Shown here in pieces: positions 27,746 to 37,504 of a stretch of 64,000 nt of DNA. This DNA is from Albimonas marina. Its GTDB lineage: Bacteria; Pseudomonadota; Alphaproteobacteria; Rhodobacterales; Rhodobacteraceae. Every line of letters starts with the position of its first letter. The stretch's first letter is position 1. The DNA is taken from positions 558,001 to 622,000 of the forward strand of contig NZ_JARHUC010000001.1 of NCBI RefSeq assembly GCF_029223255.1, given 5' to 3'. The notes under the pieces were generated by a model that saw nothing but the letters and a program-made list of their open reading frames with translations, was not told the origin of the DNA and searched no databases. Both the position numbers and the translations under genes were made by a program.

Positions 27746-29188
27746 TCAGAGCCCCATGGCGCGGTAGCTGTCCGCCACCCGGTCGATGGCCACCAGGTAG
27801 GCCGCGGTGCGCAGGTCGGGCACGTCGGCGCGGCTGCGCCAGACCTCCCGCATCGCCTGGTAGCTCTCGCGCATGGTGTCGTCGAGGCCGGAGCGCACCA
27901 GCTCCAGCTCGGTCGCGCCGCGCAGGTAGTTCTGGCGGAACCCGGCCGACAGCCCCTCGCCCGGCGCGCCGCCCCCCAGCCGGTCGAGCTCGTCGACCAG
28001 CAGCTGGTGGCGCGCCTCCTCCCGCCGTCGCTCCATCCGGCCGAAGCGGATGTGGCTGAGGTTCTTGACCCACTCGAAATAGGAGACGGTGACGCCGCCG
28101 GCGTTGGCGTAGAGGTCGGGGATGATCACCACGCCGCGGTCGCGCAAATGCGCGTCGGCCGCGGCGGTGACGGGGCCGTTGGCGGCCTCGACGATCAGGG
28201 GCGCGCGGATGCGGTGGGCGTTGCCCGAGTGGATCGCGCCTTCCAGCGCGGCGGGGATGAGGATGTCGCAGGGCTCCTCGAGGGCGGACATGGCGTCGGC
28301 CCGGAACTCCCCCTGCTCGTAGCCGCGCACGCCGCCGTGCTGGTTGAGGTGGGCCTTCAGCGCCTCGATGTCGACGCCGTCGGGGTCGAGGATCGCGCCG
28401 TCGTGCTCGACCACGGCGACGATGCGGGCGCCGTCCTCCTCGGACATGAACTTGGCGGCGTGGTAGCCGACGTTGCCCAGGCCCTGGACGATGATGCGCT
28501 TGCCGTGCAGGTCGCCCACCAGCCCCGCGGCGGCGGCGTCGTCGGGATGGCGGAAGAACTCCCGCAGGCCGAACTGGAGGCCGCGGCCGGTGGCCTCGGT
28601 GCGCCCGGCGATGCCGCCCTGCGTCAGCGGCTTGCCGGTGACGCAGGCGCGGGCGTTGATGTCGGTGGTGGCCATGCGCCGGTACTGGTCGGCGATCCAG
28701 GCCATCTCCCGCTCCGAGGTGCCCATGTCGGGGGCGGGCACGTTCTGGGAGGGGTTGATGAGGTCGCGCTTGATCAGCTCGTAGGCGAAGCGGCGGGTGA
28801 TGCGCTCCAGCTCCTCCTCGGTCCACTCGCGCGGGTCGATGCACAGGCCGCCCTTGGCGCCGCCGAAGGGGGCCTCCACCAGGGCGCACTTGTAGGTCAT
28901 CAGGGCGGCCAGCGCCTCGACCTCGTCCTGGTCGACGGACATGGCGTAGCGGATGCCGCCCTTCACGGGCTCCATGTGCTCGGAATGGACGGCGCGGTAG
29001 CCGGTGAAGGTGCGGATGCCGCCCCGCAGGCGGACGCCGAAGCGCACGATGTAGGTGGCGTTGCAGACCCGGATCTTCTCCTCCAGCCCGGGCGAGAGGT
29101 TCATCAGCGACGCGGCGCGGTTGAACATCAGCTCGACGGACTGGCGGAAGGAGGGTTCCGCGTGGCCGATCGCCTGAGGCGCGTTCAT
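27746..29188 (-). CDS. gdhA: Glu/Leu/Phe/Val-type glutamate dehydrogenase
   Basis: 480 residues. Interconverts glutamate and 2-oxoglutarate with ammonia. The N-terminal catalytic domain has KGGIRY and the active-site lysine in APFGGAKGG; the C-terminal Rossmann domain has GLGNVGYHAAKF and later the conserved PAALEGAI / VEAANGPVT / PDLYANAGGV. Length and the sequence around MTYKCALV place it with the NAD-type GDHs near GudB/RocG, so a catabolic role is likely. An acid residue or Ser at the nucleotide-specificity site cannot be assigned safely by eye. Confidence 0.93.
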   Translation of the reverse strand: MNAPQAIGHAEPSFRQSVELMFNRAASLMNLSPGLEEKIRVCNATYIVRFGVRLRGGIRTFTGYRAVHSEHMEPVKGGIRYAMSVDQDEVEALAALMTYKCALVEAPFGGAKGGLCIDPREWTEEELERITRRFAYELIKRDLINPSQNVPAPDMGTSEREMAWIADQYRRMATTDINARACVTGKPLTQGGIAGRTEATGRGLQFGLREFFRHPDDAAAAGLVGDLHGKRIIVQGLGNVGYHAAKFMSEEDGARIVAVVEHDGAILDPDGVDIEALKAHLNQHGGVRGYEQGEFRADAMSALEEPCDILIPAALEGAIHSGNAHRIRAPLIVEAANGPVTAAADAHLRDRGVVIIPDLYANAGGVTVSYFEWVKNLSHIRFGRMERRREEARHQLLVDELDRLGGGAPGEGLSAGFRQNYLRGATELELVRSGLDDTMRESYQAMREVWRSRADVPDLRTAAYLVAIDRVADSYRAMGL

Positions 29189-29483
29189 GAGCGTTTCCCC
29201 TTTGCTCGACCCGCGCCCGCCCCTGCCGGACGACGACGCGGCCTGGTCGCGGAGGCCGTTGCCCGGCCTCTCGCCCGCCCTTGATCCGACCGGCGTGAGC
29301 GCTTGGCAAGCCTCGTCCCACGGCCCCCTCAGGAATGTGACCGTCCGGTAAAGAAATGCTTTCCGATGTGATCAGGCGCGCTTAGGGGCGCGGCGCCTGC
29401 GGCAGGATCGTCGCCCGGCATCGGTCCGTCGGGCGCGCGGCATTCTTGGGTGACGCTGCGTCGCGTTCATGCAAGGGTCAGGC

Positions 29484-30293
29484 ATGGCCTTGTCGACCAG
29501 ATATTTCGGGTCCCCCGAGCAGCAGGCGCTGGAGCGTCGGGCGGAGCTTCTCTGGCAGGTCGTCGCGGGGGATCCGCGGTTCGCGCACCACGGGCGCGCG
29601 GTGGCGGTGGTGGGGAACGGGGCGGAGGACGTCGACCTCCAGATCGCGATGGCGCGGCTGCAGGGCGTCTGCCCGGCGCCGCGCCTGACGCCGGAGGTGA
29701 AGCAGGCCCGCGCCGCCGCGATAGAGGCCGCGGGACTGGTCACCGACGTCTACGACCACTGGCGACGGGACGCGGGATCGATGGCCGACGTGGCGGAGGT
29801 TCTCGCGCGGCGTGCGCTGCCCGAAGGGCTGGTCGTGCGGGAGGCGACGGAGGAGATGAGCGCCGCGGACTTCGACCGGATCGACGCGCTGACCGCGTCC
29901 TGCGGGGTGCTGCTGCCGGCCTCGGCCTTTCTCGGCGGGGCGATGGGGCCGGCGGTCTGCCTCTTCGCCGCGACGGCGGAGGGGGAGGCGGTGGGGCTCG
30001 CCGCCTCGGTGTTGGAGCAGCGGGCGCGGGACGGCGATCCCGGCTTCGCGATGTGGGGGATGCTGTCCACGGCCGAGGCCTGGCGGGGTCGGGGGATCGC
30101 GAAGACGCTGGGCGCGCTGGTGCTGATGGCGATGGCCGAGCGGCACGGCGTCCGCCATTTCGGAACCGGCATCCGCTCGGACAACGTCGAGTCCGCGCGG
30201 CTGTGCGCGGGGCTGGGTTTCGCGCCCTCGGGGCTCCTGGACCTGATGGCGATCGACCCGGCGACGATGTCCGGCGGACGGATGACCAGGTAG
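29484..30293 (+). CDS. GNAT-family N-acetyltransferase
   Basis: 269 residues from ATG 29484 (MALSTRYFGSPEQQ), with AAGGG at good spacing; ATG 29469 is the alternative. The N-terminal ~120 residues are a helical region of unknown role. The C-terminal GNAT fold has motif A MWGMLSTAEAWRGRGIAKTLG (R-G-R-G-I-A acetyl-CoA loop) and motif B GTGIRSDNVESARLCAGLGF. The substrate is unknown. It is convergent with yebC across a strong hairpin. Confidence 0.85.
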   Translation: MALSTRYFGSPEQQALERRAELLWQVVAGDPRFAHHGRAVAVVGNGAEDVDLQIAMARLQGVCPAPRLTPEVKQARAAAIEAAGLVTDVYDHWRRDAGSMADVAEVLARRALPEGLVVREATEEMSAADFDRIDALTASCGVLLPASAFLGGAMGPAVCLFAATAEGEAVGLAASVLEQRARDGDPGFAMWGMLSTAEAWRGRGIAKTLGALVLMAMAERHGVRHFGTGIRSDNVESARLCAGLGFAPSGLLDLMAIDPATMSGGRMTR

Positions 30294-30311
30294 CGGCGCG
30301 CCCGGATGCGC

Positions 30312-30341
30312 GAAGGCCCCGGGCGGGAACCCGGGGCCTTC
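30312..30341. terminator. Hairpin terminator between convergent genes
   Basis: Perfect 12-bp stem: GAAGGCCCCGGG (30312-30323), 6-nt loop, CCCGGGGCCTTC (30330-30341). It lies between the GNAT gene and yebC, which point at each other. The T-tract is short, so efficiency is uncertain. Confidence 0.7.
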
Positions 30342-30368
30342 TGCAGGTCGGTCGACACGGGCGGCGGA

Positions 30369-31115
30369 TCAGCCGGCCAGCGCCTCCATCACCTCGTCCG
30401 ACATTTCGAAGTTGGCGGTGACGTTCTGCACGTCGTCGTCGTCCTCGAGCGCGTTGATCAGCCTCATCACCTTCTCGGCGGCCTCGAGGTCGAGGTCGTT
30501 GGTGATGTTCGGCTTCCAGACGAGCTTGGCGGTCTCGGCCTCGCCCAGCGACTCCTCCAGCGCGGTCGAGACCTCGTTGAGGTCCTCGGCGGCGCACCAG
30601 ATCACGTGGGTCTCCTCGTCGGATTCCACGTCCTCGGCGCCGGCCTCGATGGCGGCCTCCATGATCGCGTCGGCGTCGCCGGCGGAGGCGGGGTAGATCA
30701 CCTGGCCCATGCGGTCGAACATGAACTGGACCGAGCCGGTCTCGCCCAGGTTGCCGCCGTGCTTGGAGAAGGTCGAGCGCACGTTGGAGGCGGTGCGGTT
30801 GCGGTTGTCGGTCAGCGCCTCGACCACCACCGCGACGCCGCCGGGGGCGTAGCCCTCGTAGCGGATCTCCTCATAGGTCTCGGCGTCGCCGCCGGAGGCC
30901 TTGTTGATCGCGCGGGTGATGACGTCCTTGGGCACCGACTGGGAGCGGGCCTCGCGCACCGCCAGCCGCAGCCGGGGGTTCTTGTCGGGGTCCGGGTCGC
31001 CCATCTTCGCCGCCACGGTGATTTCCTTGGCGAGCTTGGAGAAGAGCTTGGAGCGCGCCGCGTCCTGGCGCCCCTTGCGGTGCTGGATGTTGGCCCATTT
31101 GGAATGGCCGGCCAT
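30369..31115 (-). CDS. YebC/PmpR-family protein
   Basis: 248 residues from ATG 31115 ([28 protein letters not shown]), the invariant start of the family. It continues with the conserved [35 protein letters not shown]. Bacterial members act as DNA-binding regulators (PmpR), and a related group (YebC2/TACO1) relieves ribosome stalling at proline tracts; this window does not tell which applies. In many genomes it neighbours ruvC, but not here. Confidence 0.95.
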   Translation of the reverse strand: MAGHSKWANIQHRKGRQDAARSKLFSKLAKEITVAAKMGDPDPDKNPRLRLAVREARSQSVPKDVITRAINKASGGDAETYEEIRYEGYAPGGVAVVVEALTDNRNRTASNVRSTFSKHGGNLGETGSVQFMFDRMGQVIYPASAGDADAIMEAAIEAGAEDVESDEETHVIWCAAEDLNEVSTALEESLGEAETAKLVWKPNITNDLDLEAAEKVMRLINALEDDDDVQNVTANFEMSDEVMEALAG

Positions 31116-31313
31116 GACGAGCCTCTCGCGCGGTTTTCCGATGTCCCGATGGGCCGTCGTCTTAGGCGAAGGCGACGGCCGGGGCAAGGGACGGGAAGGC
31201 CCGGCGCCTCCGCCCGCCGCGCGCCGCGGGCGGGCGGCCGGGCCGGGGGCGAGGGTCGCCGCGGCGCCTGCGTCCCGCCGGGCGACGGCCGGGCCTGCGG
31301 GACGGCGCGGCGC

Positions 31314-31622
31314 TCAGACCAGGAACAGGGCCAGCAGGAAGGCGGGGGCGAGGAAGATCAGCGCCAGGCGCAGGCGATGCTCTGTCGCGGCGCGCACCCG
31401 CAGGTGCGGGTCGGCGGGCAGGGCCTCGTCCTCGCGCAGGGCCTTCTGCAGCTCCGAGGCGATGGCCATGCGGGCGGGCTTGCGCGCCGCCCGCATCCGC
31501 AGCTCCTCGGCGTAGACGGGATGGGCGCGCTCGATCCGGCGGACCATGGCGCGCACGGTCCAGCCCCAGGCGGTGAGGACCGCCAGCAGGGCGAGGCCGA
31601 GAAGGACGATCAGAGTCTGCAT
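31314..31622 (-). CDS. Small two-helix membrane protein
   Basis: 102 residues. Hydrophobic helices at both ends (TLIVLLGLALLAVLTAWGW and LALIFLAPAFLLALFLV) with a charged ~50-residue cytosolic middle (RRIERAHPVYAEELRMRAARK). It starts 7 bp after the stop of the SLC13 permease, so it is almost certainly co-translated with it and may be an accessory subunit. No family recognised. Confidence 0.65.
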   Translation of the reverse strand: MQTLIVLLGLALLAVLTAWGWTVRAMVRRIERAHPVYAEELRMRAARKPARMAIASELQKALREDEALPADPHLRVRAATEHRLRLALIFLAPAFLLALFLV

Positions 31623-31629
31623 ATCCGCC

Positions 31630-33405
31630 TCACAGCGGCCAGATCAGCGGGATCAGCAGGCAGGCGACCACGCCCACCAGCAGGTTCAGCCCCAGGCCGA
31701 TCTTCACGAAGTCGGTGAACTTGTAGCCGCCCGGGCCGTAGACCAGCGTGTTGGTCTGGTAGCCGATGGGGGTGGCGAAGCTGGCGGAGGCCGCGATCAT
31801 CACCGCCACCACGAAGGCGCGCGGGTCGACGCCCAGCGTGTGGGCGAGCGTGATCGCGATGGGGGTCATCACCACCGCGACGGCGTTGTTCGACACGAGC
31901 TCGGTCAGCGCCGAGCAGATCAGGAACAGCAGCCACAGCGCGACCCGCGGATCCACCTTCATCAGCACCGGCGCGATGGCGTCGACCACGAGCCGCACGG
32001 CGCCCGAGCTTTCCAGCGCGGCCCCGATGCCCAGCATGGCGAAGATCAGCGCCAGCAGGCGCCCCTCCACCGACTGGAACGCCTCGTCGGCGTCGATGCA
32101 GCGGGTGAAGAGGACCACGGCGACGCCGATGGTGGCGGCGGCCACGATGGGCACGACCTCGATGGCCGAGAGGATCACCACGGCCGCCAGCACCGAGATC
32201 ACGATCCAGGCGCGGTCGCGGCGGTAGGGCCGCTCGGTGGGCGTCGCGATGTCGACCAGGCGCACGTCCTCGGCCAGGCGCTTGATGTCGTCGGGGTCGC
32301 CCTCGAGCAGCAGGGTGTCGCCGATCCGCACGAAGATGTCGTCGAGCTGGCGGCCGAGGTTCTGGGAGCGGCGGTGCACGGCCAGCGGGTAGACGCCGTA
32401 GCGGCGGCGCAGGCGCAGCTCGCCCAGGCGGCGGCCGACGAGGCGGCAGTCGGGGCCGATCAGCGCCTCGACCGTCACGGTCTTCTTCTCCGAGATCCGG
32501 TCGACCATGTGCAGGGCGCGCGTCTCGCGCAGGCCCAGCAGCTCGTTCACGCCGGTGCGCAGGACGACGCGGTCGCCCTCCTGCAGGACCACGCCGGCCA
32601 TGTTGCGGCGGAGCGATTCGTCGCCGCGCAGGACGTCGATCACCCGCATGCCCTGGCGGCGGAACAGCTCGACCTTCAGCACTTCCTGCCCGATGACGGG
32701 GGAGCCGGGGGGGACCGCGACCTCGGTCATGAAGGACAGGCGCTTGCGCTCGCCCAGGAAGTCGGTGATCGCCTGGCGCTCGGGCAGCAGGCGGGGGGCG
32801 GCGACGCGCAGGTACAAAAGGCCCGCGGCGGCCACCGCGATGCCCAGGGGCGTGACCTCGAACATCGAGAAGGGCTCCATCCCCGCCTGCCGGGCGACGC
32901 CGTCGACCAGCAGGTTGGTGGAGGTGCCGATCAGGGTGCACAGGCCGCCGAGGATGGCGAGGTAGCTGAGCGGGATCAGCAGGCGCGAGCCGGTGGTGCC
33001 CACCTTCTGCGCCAGCCGGATGGCGATGGGGATCAGCACCACCACCACCGGCGTGTTGTTCATGAAGGCAGAGGCGGTCAGCGTGAACAGCGCGAAGGCG
33101 CCCAGCGTGAGGGCGGGGCGCCCCTCGGCCCAGGCGAGCGCGAGGCGGGTGAACGCGTCGAGCGCGCCGGTGCGCACCAGCGCGCCCGAGAGGATGAACA
33201 TCGCCCCGATGGTGATCGGCGCCGCGTTGGAGAAGGCGCCGAGCATGACGTCCGGCTCCAGCACCCCGGTCGCCATCAGGACCGCGACGCCGCCGATGGC
33301 GACGACCTCGGGGGAGAACCGTTCGAGGCAGAACAGCGTGAACATGGCCACGAGCACCGCGAGGGTGATCAGGGCCGGTCCGTGGGCGAGCAGGACGTCG
33401 ATCAA
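31630..33405 (-). CDS. SLC13-family permease with two central RCK-C (TrkA-C) domains
   Basis: 591 residues. Two membrane bundles flank a cytosolic middle. The first bundle contains the family motif FMNNTPVVVVLIP and SYLAILGGLCTLIGTSTNLLV; the second has LTELVSNNAVAVVMTPIAI and SFATPIGYQTNTLVYGPGGY. The middle (about residues 205-385) holds two RCK-C domains (GQEVLKVELFRRQGMRV...DRVVLRTG and GRRLGELRLRRRYGVYPLAVHR...GDTLLLEG). The arrangement is that of SLC13 sulfate or dicarboxylate sodium symporters; the substrate cannot be fixed. The second gene is the small membrane protein. Confidence 0.9.
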   Translation of the reverse strand: MIDVLLAHGPALITLAVLVAMFTLFCLERFSPEVVAIGGVAVLMATGVLEPDVMLGAFSNAAPITIGAMFILSGALVRTGALDAFTRLALAWAEGRPALTLGAFALFTLTASAFMNNTPVVVVLIPIAIRLAQKVGTTGSRLLIPLSYLAILGGLCTLIGTSTNLLVDGVARQAGMEPFSMFEVTPLGIAVAAAGLLYLRVAAPRLLPERQAITDFLGERKRLSFMTEVAVPPGSPVIGQEVLKVELFRRQGMRVIDVLRGDESLRRNMAGVVLQEGDRVVLRTGVNELLGLRETRALHMVDRISEKKTVTVEALIGPDCRLVGRRLGELRLRRRYGVYPLAVHRRSQNLGRQLDDIFVRIGDTLLLEGDPDDIKRLAEDVRLVDIATPTERPYRRDRAWIVISVLAAVVILSAIEVVPIVAAATIGVAVVLFTRCIDADEAFQSVEGRLLALIFAMLGIGAALESSGAVRLVVDAIAPVLMKVDPRVALWLLFLICSALTELVSNNAVAVVMTPIAITLAHTLGVDPRAFVVAVMIAASASFATPIGYQTNTLVYGPGGYKFTDFVKIGLGLNLLVGVVACLLIPLIWPL

Positions 33406-34103
33406 CGCGTGAGGGCTCCGGGTGCGGTCTGGGTCAGGGGTCGGCGGGCGGCGGACATGAGGAGGGCGGCGGTTCGGTTCGGGCGGCGGGTCTCGGGTGG
33501 GCGTGGGCGGGCGCGGGGACGGTCGGTCGGGTCCGGGCCGGCGGCGCCGGGACCGGGCCGCCCGAGGGGGCGGGGCCGGAGGAAGGCGCGGGGCGGTCTG
33601 GCTCGGCTGGCGGTCGGGGCGGGCGCTCCGTCTTGTGCGGTCGGGCTCTGGGCTCGGGTCGGTCGGGCCCGGCTGGGTCGGGCCCGGATCGGGCGGGTCG
33701 GCGTTTCGTCGAGGCCGGCGCGCCCCTCGGTTCGAGGCGGTCGCCGGCGGGGTTGAGCCTTACGCCCCCCGGGGGCGGAGGGCGAAGGGCGCGCATCGCC
33801 GCGCCCATCCGCCAGAATGACGGGTTTCGCCAGGGCGTGCCAGCGTTTCCGGGGGCCGGCCCCGCGCCGAGAAGACGCGGCGGCGCCCCGCTTGGACCGG
33901 AAGCGCGCCGCGCGACGCGCCCGCCCGTGGCCGCCCGCCCGCCCGCGGCGCGGAACCGGCGGGGCGCCGCGGGGCGATGGCCGCCCGGGGCCCGCGTCGG
34001 CGCAGGCCGGGGCGGGACGCGGCAAAGGAGAGGCGCGCGCAGTGGCCGCGCGGCGCGAACGAGGGGCGCGCGGGGGCGGCGCGGCACGAACGCGGGGCGG
34101 CGC
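33406..34103 (+). other. Long non-coding G-rich spacer
   Basis: About 700 bases with no supportable gene. The left part (33410-33765) is strongly G-rich on the plus strand, with many GGG runs and short repeated words such as GGTCGGGC. The right part (33765-34100) is ordinary GC-rich DNA. Frames across it are Pro/Arg or Gly/Arg tracts typical of high-GC artefacts. Confidence 0.6.
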
Positions 34104-35267
34104 TCAGGCCAGCAGCAGGGCGCGGGCGGCGGCGGCGTGGATGCGGGCGGCGGCGAGCACGTCGGCGCTCGAAACGCTCTCGTCCAGCGCGCCCGAGGCG
34201 CCCAGCGCGCCGGGGCCCAGCGTCGCCGTCTCCAGCCCGAAGGCCGGGGCCAGCACGCAGGCGTCGGTGAAGTAGCGCGCCCCGCGCGGCGTGAGCGGGC
34301 GGCCCCGCTCGGCCTCGGCCGCGGCGAGGACCGCGGCGGCGAGCGGCGCGTGGGCCGGGCTCTCGACCCCCGGCTTGAAGTCCAGCCGCTCGACCGTGAA
34401 GCCGGGGCCGAGATGGGCGCGGATCGCGGTCTCCAGCGCGTCGGGGTCCGCGGCGGGGGGCAGGCGCAGGTCGAGCTCCGCCCGGCAGCGGTCGGCGGCG
34501 AGGTTGATCGCCGCGCCGCCCGCGATCCGCCCCACGCTCAGCGAGGCGCCGCCCAGCAGCGGGTGCGTCTCCGCCGGCAGCAGGCCCGGCAGGTCGGGCA
34601 GGGCCGCGAGCATCGCCGCGATCGCGTTCGCGCCGCCCGCGGCGTCGCCCGCCGCCCCGCCGGAGCCGTGGCCCGCCCGCCCGTGGGCGGTGACCGCCAG
34701 CCACAGCGCCGAGGTGGTGGCGACGACGAGGTCGAGCGAGGTCGGCTCGGCCACCAGCAGCGCGCCGAAGCCGTCGAGGGCGCGGATCTCGGCCAGCCGC
34801 CGCGCGCCGAGGCAGTTCGAGCTCTCGCCCCCCGTCACGGCCAGCATCACGTCGCCCCGCAGGCGGGGGCCGCCGCGGGCCGCGCCCGCGCGGTCGGCCT
34901 GCGCGAGATCGTGGAGGGCCGAGATCAGCGCCGCGAGCCCGCCCTTCATGTCCGCGGTCCCCCGCCCGTGGATCCGCGCGCCGTCGTCGTGGCCCGAGAA
35001 GGGATCCCGCGCCCAGGCGCCGTCGCCGGGCGGCAGCGTGTCCATGTGCGCCGAGAGGACCAGCCCGGGGCGCGAGCCGTCGCCGCGCAGCCGGACCAGC
35101 AGGTTGAAGCGGCCGGGGGCGAACTCCTCGATCTGCGGCGCGAAGCCCAGGGCCTGGAGCTCGGCCGCCAGCACGGCGCAGACGCGGGTCTCGTCGCCGG
35201 GGGGATCGGGGCTCTCGGCCCGCACGAGGGCGGAAAGCAGGCGCAGGGTCTGGTCGCGGTCGAGCAA
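34104..35267 (-). CDS. M20-family amidohydrolase (ArgE/DapE/CPG2-like)
   Basis: 387 residues, zinc-dependent deacylase or peptidase. Metal-site motifs: LVLSAHMDTLPP (His/Asp), GRGTADMKGGLAAL (bridging Asp) and AVTGGESSN, where the usual Glu-Glu is replaced by Gly-Glu. Later TAHGRAGHGS fits the dimerisation domain, and YFTDACVLAPAFGLETATLGPG is the C-terminal His-site region with the His less obvious. No ATG or GTG fits; TTG 35267 with GGGGAA six bases upstream is taken as start. It is annotated in relatives as acetylornithine deacetylase-like; the true substrate is uncertain. Confidence 0.75.
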   Translation of the reverse strand: MLDRDQTLRLLSALVRAESPDPPGDETRVCAVLAAELQALGFAPQIEEFAPGRFNLLVRLRGDGSRPGLVLSAHMDTLPPGDGAWARDPFSGHDDGARIHGRGTADMKGGLAALISALHDLAQADRAGAARGGPRLRGDVMLAVTGGESSNCLGARRLAEIRALDGFGALLVAEPTSLDLVVATTSALWLAVTAHGRAGHGSGGAAGDAAGGANAIAAMLAALPDLPGLLPAETHPLLGGASLSVGRIAGGAAINLAADRCRAELDLRLPPAADPDALETAIRAHLGPGFTVERLDFKPGVESPAHAPLAAAVLAAAEAERGRPLTPRGARYFTDACVLAPAFGLETATLGPGALGASGALDESVSSADVLAAARIHAAAARALLLA

Positions 35268-35626
35268 GCGGTTCCCCGGGAAATGCGGCCGCCCGGCGGG
35301 GGATGCGGGGGCGGAGACGGGAACGCGGGCTGATGGGCCCGGAGAGGAATGCCTGCGGATGCTGCGCGCGCAGGGGCGCGGTCGGCAAGCGGGATCGCGC
35401 GGGGTCGCCTGCGGCGCCCGGTCCCGGCGCTGCACCGCCGGGGCCGGGACTGCGGGGCGGCGCCGGGGGATTTGCACCCCGGCGCCGCGCCCTCGCCGCT
35501 CCTCCGGCGGGGCGGGCCGCGCCGCGCCTCCCTCGGCCGGAAGACCGGCCGGCGCGGGGGGCGGCGCGGGGGATGTCTCGCGCGCGCGCCCCGGATGCGG
35601 CCCGCCGCCCGGCCGGCGGCGGCGGT
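35268..35626. other. Spacer with a perfect inverted repeat
   Basis: About 360 bases, no gene. It contains a perfect 12-bp inverted repeat (GCGGCGCCGGGG 35457-35468, 8-nt loop GATTTGCA, CCCCGGCGCCGC 35477-35488), probably the 3' hairpin of the universal stress gene transcript or a processing site; there is no T-tract. Confidence 0.55.
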
Positions 35627-36463
35627 TCAGTGCGCCATCAGCACCGGCACGTCGAGCTCGGCCAGGATCCGGCGGGTGACGCCGCCCACAATCTCCTCGG
35701 CGAGGCGCGAATGCTCGTAGGCGCCCATCACCAGCAGGCCCGAGCGGTGCTCGGCCAGCGCCGCGCGCAGGGCGGCGGCGACGCCGCCGGGGCCGCGCTC
35801 GGCCCGGCGCAGGTCGGTCTGGATGCCGTGGCGGGCGAGATGGGCCACCACGTCCGAGCCGTCGCGCCCGTGCGCGGCCGAGGGCTCGCCGACCGTGACC
35901 ACCGAGACATGGGCGTGCGTCTCGAGGATCGCCATCGCGTCGGCCAAGGCCCGGGCCGCGGCCTTGCCGCCGTCCCAGGCGAGGATCGCGCGGTCGACCA
36001 GCCGGTCGGTCCGGTAGCCGGGCGGCACGATCAGCACCGGGCGGCCGGCGCGCAGGGCGACGACGTCGGGATGGGGCGTGAGGTGCGCGGCGTCGTCGTC
36101 GCCCGGGTCGCGCCCGGCGACCACGATGTCGAAGACGCGCGCCGCCTCGATCAGGCCGTCGTCGGGCTCCTCGCCGATCTCGAGGTAGTGGACCTTGCCG
36201 GGGCGCTCGCGCTCGAGCTCGCGGGTCAGTTCGTGGAAGGCGGCGGCGATGTGGGCGCGGCGCTCGCGCTCGGCCTCGCGCATCGGCTCGGCGGCGCCGG
36301 CGCTCGCCCAGACGCCGAGCGCCGCGGCGGTGCGGCTGACGCCGTGGGCCAGCAGGCCGGTCAGGTGGGCGTCGTGCTTGCGCGCCATCAGCGAGGCCAC
36401 GTGCAGCGCGTCCTCGCCCCCCGGCTGGCCGGTCCAGCTGACCAGGATGTTCTTGATCGCCAT
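35627..36463 (-). CDS. Universal stress protein, tandem-domain type
   Basis: 278 residues. Two UspA-like domains: the first begins [21 protein letters not shown] and the second [19 protein letters not shown]. The second retains the nucleotide loop, [24 protein letters not shown] (G-x2-H-x9-G-x-[ST] type), while the first is degenerate ([11 protein letters not shown]). Cytosolic; such proteins respond to starvation, redox or envelope stress. Divergent from rpsD. Confidence 0.9.
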   Translation of the reverse strand: MAIKNILVSWTGQPGGEDALHVASLMARKHDAHLTGLLAHGVSRTAAALGVWASAGAAEPMREAERERRAHIAAAFHELTRELERERPGKVHYLEIGEEPDDGLIEAARVFDIVVAGRDPGDDDAAHLTPHPDVVALRAGRPVLIVPPGYRTDRLVDRAILAWDGGKAAARALADAMAILETHAHVSVVTVGEPSAAHGRDGSDVVAHLARHGIQTDLRRAERGPGGVAAALRAALAEHRSGLLVMGAYEHSRLAEEIVGGVTRRILAELDVPVLMAH

Positions 36464-36803
36464 GGGCGGCTCCCCTCGGTGGTCGGCGCGCGGGCGGGCC
36501 GCGGCGCCGCGGGACCGGACCGGGCGCGTCCCCCGGTGCGGGTCGCGGCGGAGGGTCGGCGAAACGGCCCGCCCCCGCCTTGATCCATGTCAGGAGGCGG
36601 GCGGGGCGCGCCGCCGCGGGTCCGCGTGGCCGGCGGCGGTTGACTCCCCGCCCCGCGGGCGTAAAAGGCGCGGGTCCTCGCGGAAGCCCGCGGGACCGCC
36701 GCTCGAGGTCCGTCCTGTCCGCAGGCCGGCCTGTCGGCCCTCCCCCCGGGGGGAGGCGCAGAGGAGGGCGCGCGATGCGAGACCTGTCAGAGGAGAGACG
36801 GCG
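36464..36803 (+). other. Divergent promoter region usp/rpsD
   Basis: About 340 bases. Candidate rpsD promoter at 36640-36667; the rest is GC-rich leader sequence. No S4-binding pseudoknot could be recognised by eye. Confidence 0.5.
36640..36667 (+). promoter_or_regulatory. Candidate rpsD promoter
   Basis: TTGACT (36640-36645), a 16-bp spacer and TAAAAG (36662-36667), giving a ~130-nt leader to the rpsD start. Confidence 0.5.
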
Positions 36804-37424
36804 ATGACCAAGCGCACGTCCGCGAAATACAAGATCGACCGCCGCATGGGCGAGAACATCTGGGGGCGTCCGAAGTCCCCGGTGAACCGCCGCGAGTACG
36901 GCCCCGGCCAGCACGGCCAGCGCCGCAAGGGCAAGCTCTCGGACTTCGGCGTGCAGCTGCGCGCCAAGCAGAAGCTGAAGGGCTACTACGGCGACATCAC
37001 CGAGAAGCAGTTCCGCCGCATCTACGCCGAGGCCGAGCGTCTGCGCGGCGACACCGGCGATCTTCTGATCGGCCTGCTGGAGCAGCGCCTGGACGCGGTG
37101 GTCTACCGCGCCAAGTTCGTGCCGACCATCTTCGCCGCCCGCCAGTTCGTGAACCACGGCCACGTGACCGTGAACGGGCGCCGCGTGAACATCCCCTCCT
37201 ACCGCGTGAAGGAGGGCGACGTGATCGCGGTCAAGGAGAAGTCCCGCCAGCTCGAGATCGTGATGGTCGCCGCCGAGAGCTCGGAGCGCGACGTGCCCGA
37301 TTACCTCGAGGTCGACCACTCCAAGATGACCGCCACCTTCGTGCGCGTCCCCTCGCTGGGCGACGTGCCGTACCCGGTGCAGATGGAGCCGAACCTGGTC
37401 GTCGAGTTCTACGCGAAGAACTGA
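36804..37424 (+). CDS. rpsD: 30S ribosomal protein S4
   Basis: 206 residues from ATG 36804 ([21 protein letters not shown]), with AGGAG upstream. Primary 16S rRNA-binding protein that nucleates 30S assembly. It carries the S4 RNA-binding domain near [35 protein letters not shown]. The alphaproteobacterial N-terminus lacks the zinc-knuckle cysteines of the other S4 type. It is a solitary gene, not in an S10/alpha operon, as usual in alphaproteobacteria. Confidence 0.98.
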   Translation: MTKRTSAKYKIDRRMGENIWGRPKSPVNRREYGPGQHGQRRKGKLSDFGVQLRAKQKLKGYYGDITEKQFRRIYAEAERLRGDTGDLLIGLLEQRLDAVVYRAKFVPTIFAARQFVNHGHVTVNGRRVNIPSYRVKEGDVIAVKEKSRQLEIVMVAAESSERDVPDYLEVDHSKMTATFVRVPSLGDVPYPVQMEPNLVVEFYAKN

Positions 37425-37452
37425 TCTTCGCCGGACCGGACCGGATCGTCCG

Positions 37453-37482
37453 AAGGGGTCGCGCATCGCGCGGCCCCTTTGC
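37453..37482 (+). terminator. rpsD terminator
   Basis: 12-bp stem AAGGGGTCGCGC / GCGCGGCCCCTT (37453-37464 / 37468-37479, one G-U pair) with a 3-nt loop, followed by TTGCTTT. Confidence 0.8.
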
Positions 37483-37504
37483 TTTGCGCAGGACGCGGAG
37501 AGGA

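Noticed and set aside
29469-29483. GNAT start at 29469
   Set aside because: The ATG at 29484 has AAGGG at proper distance, whereas 29469 has no ribosome-binding site; the difference is only five residues.
33402-34087. Minus-strand frames of ~200 residues in the G-rich spacer
   Set aside because: Composed of Pro/Arg/Ala runs with no domain pattern, no plausible ribosome-binding site, and overlapping in several frames at once.
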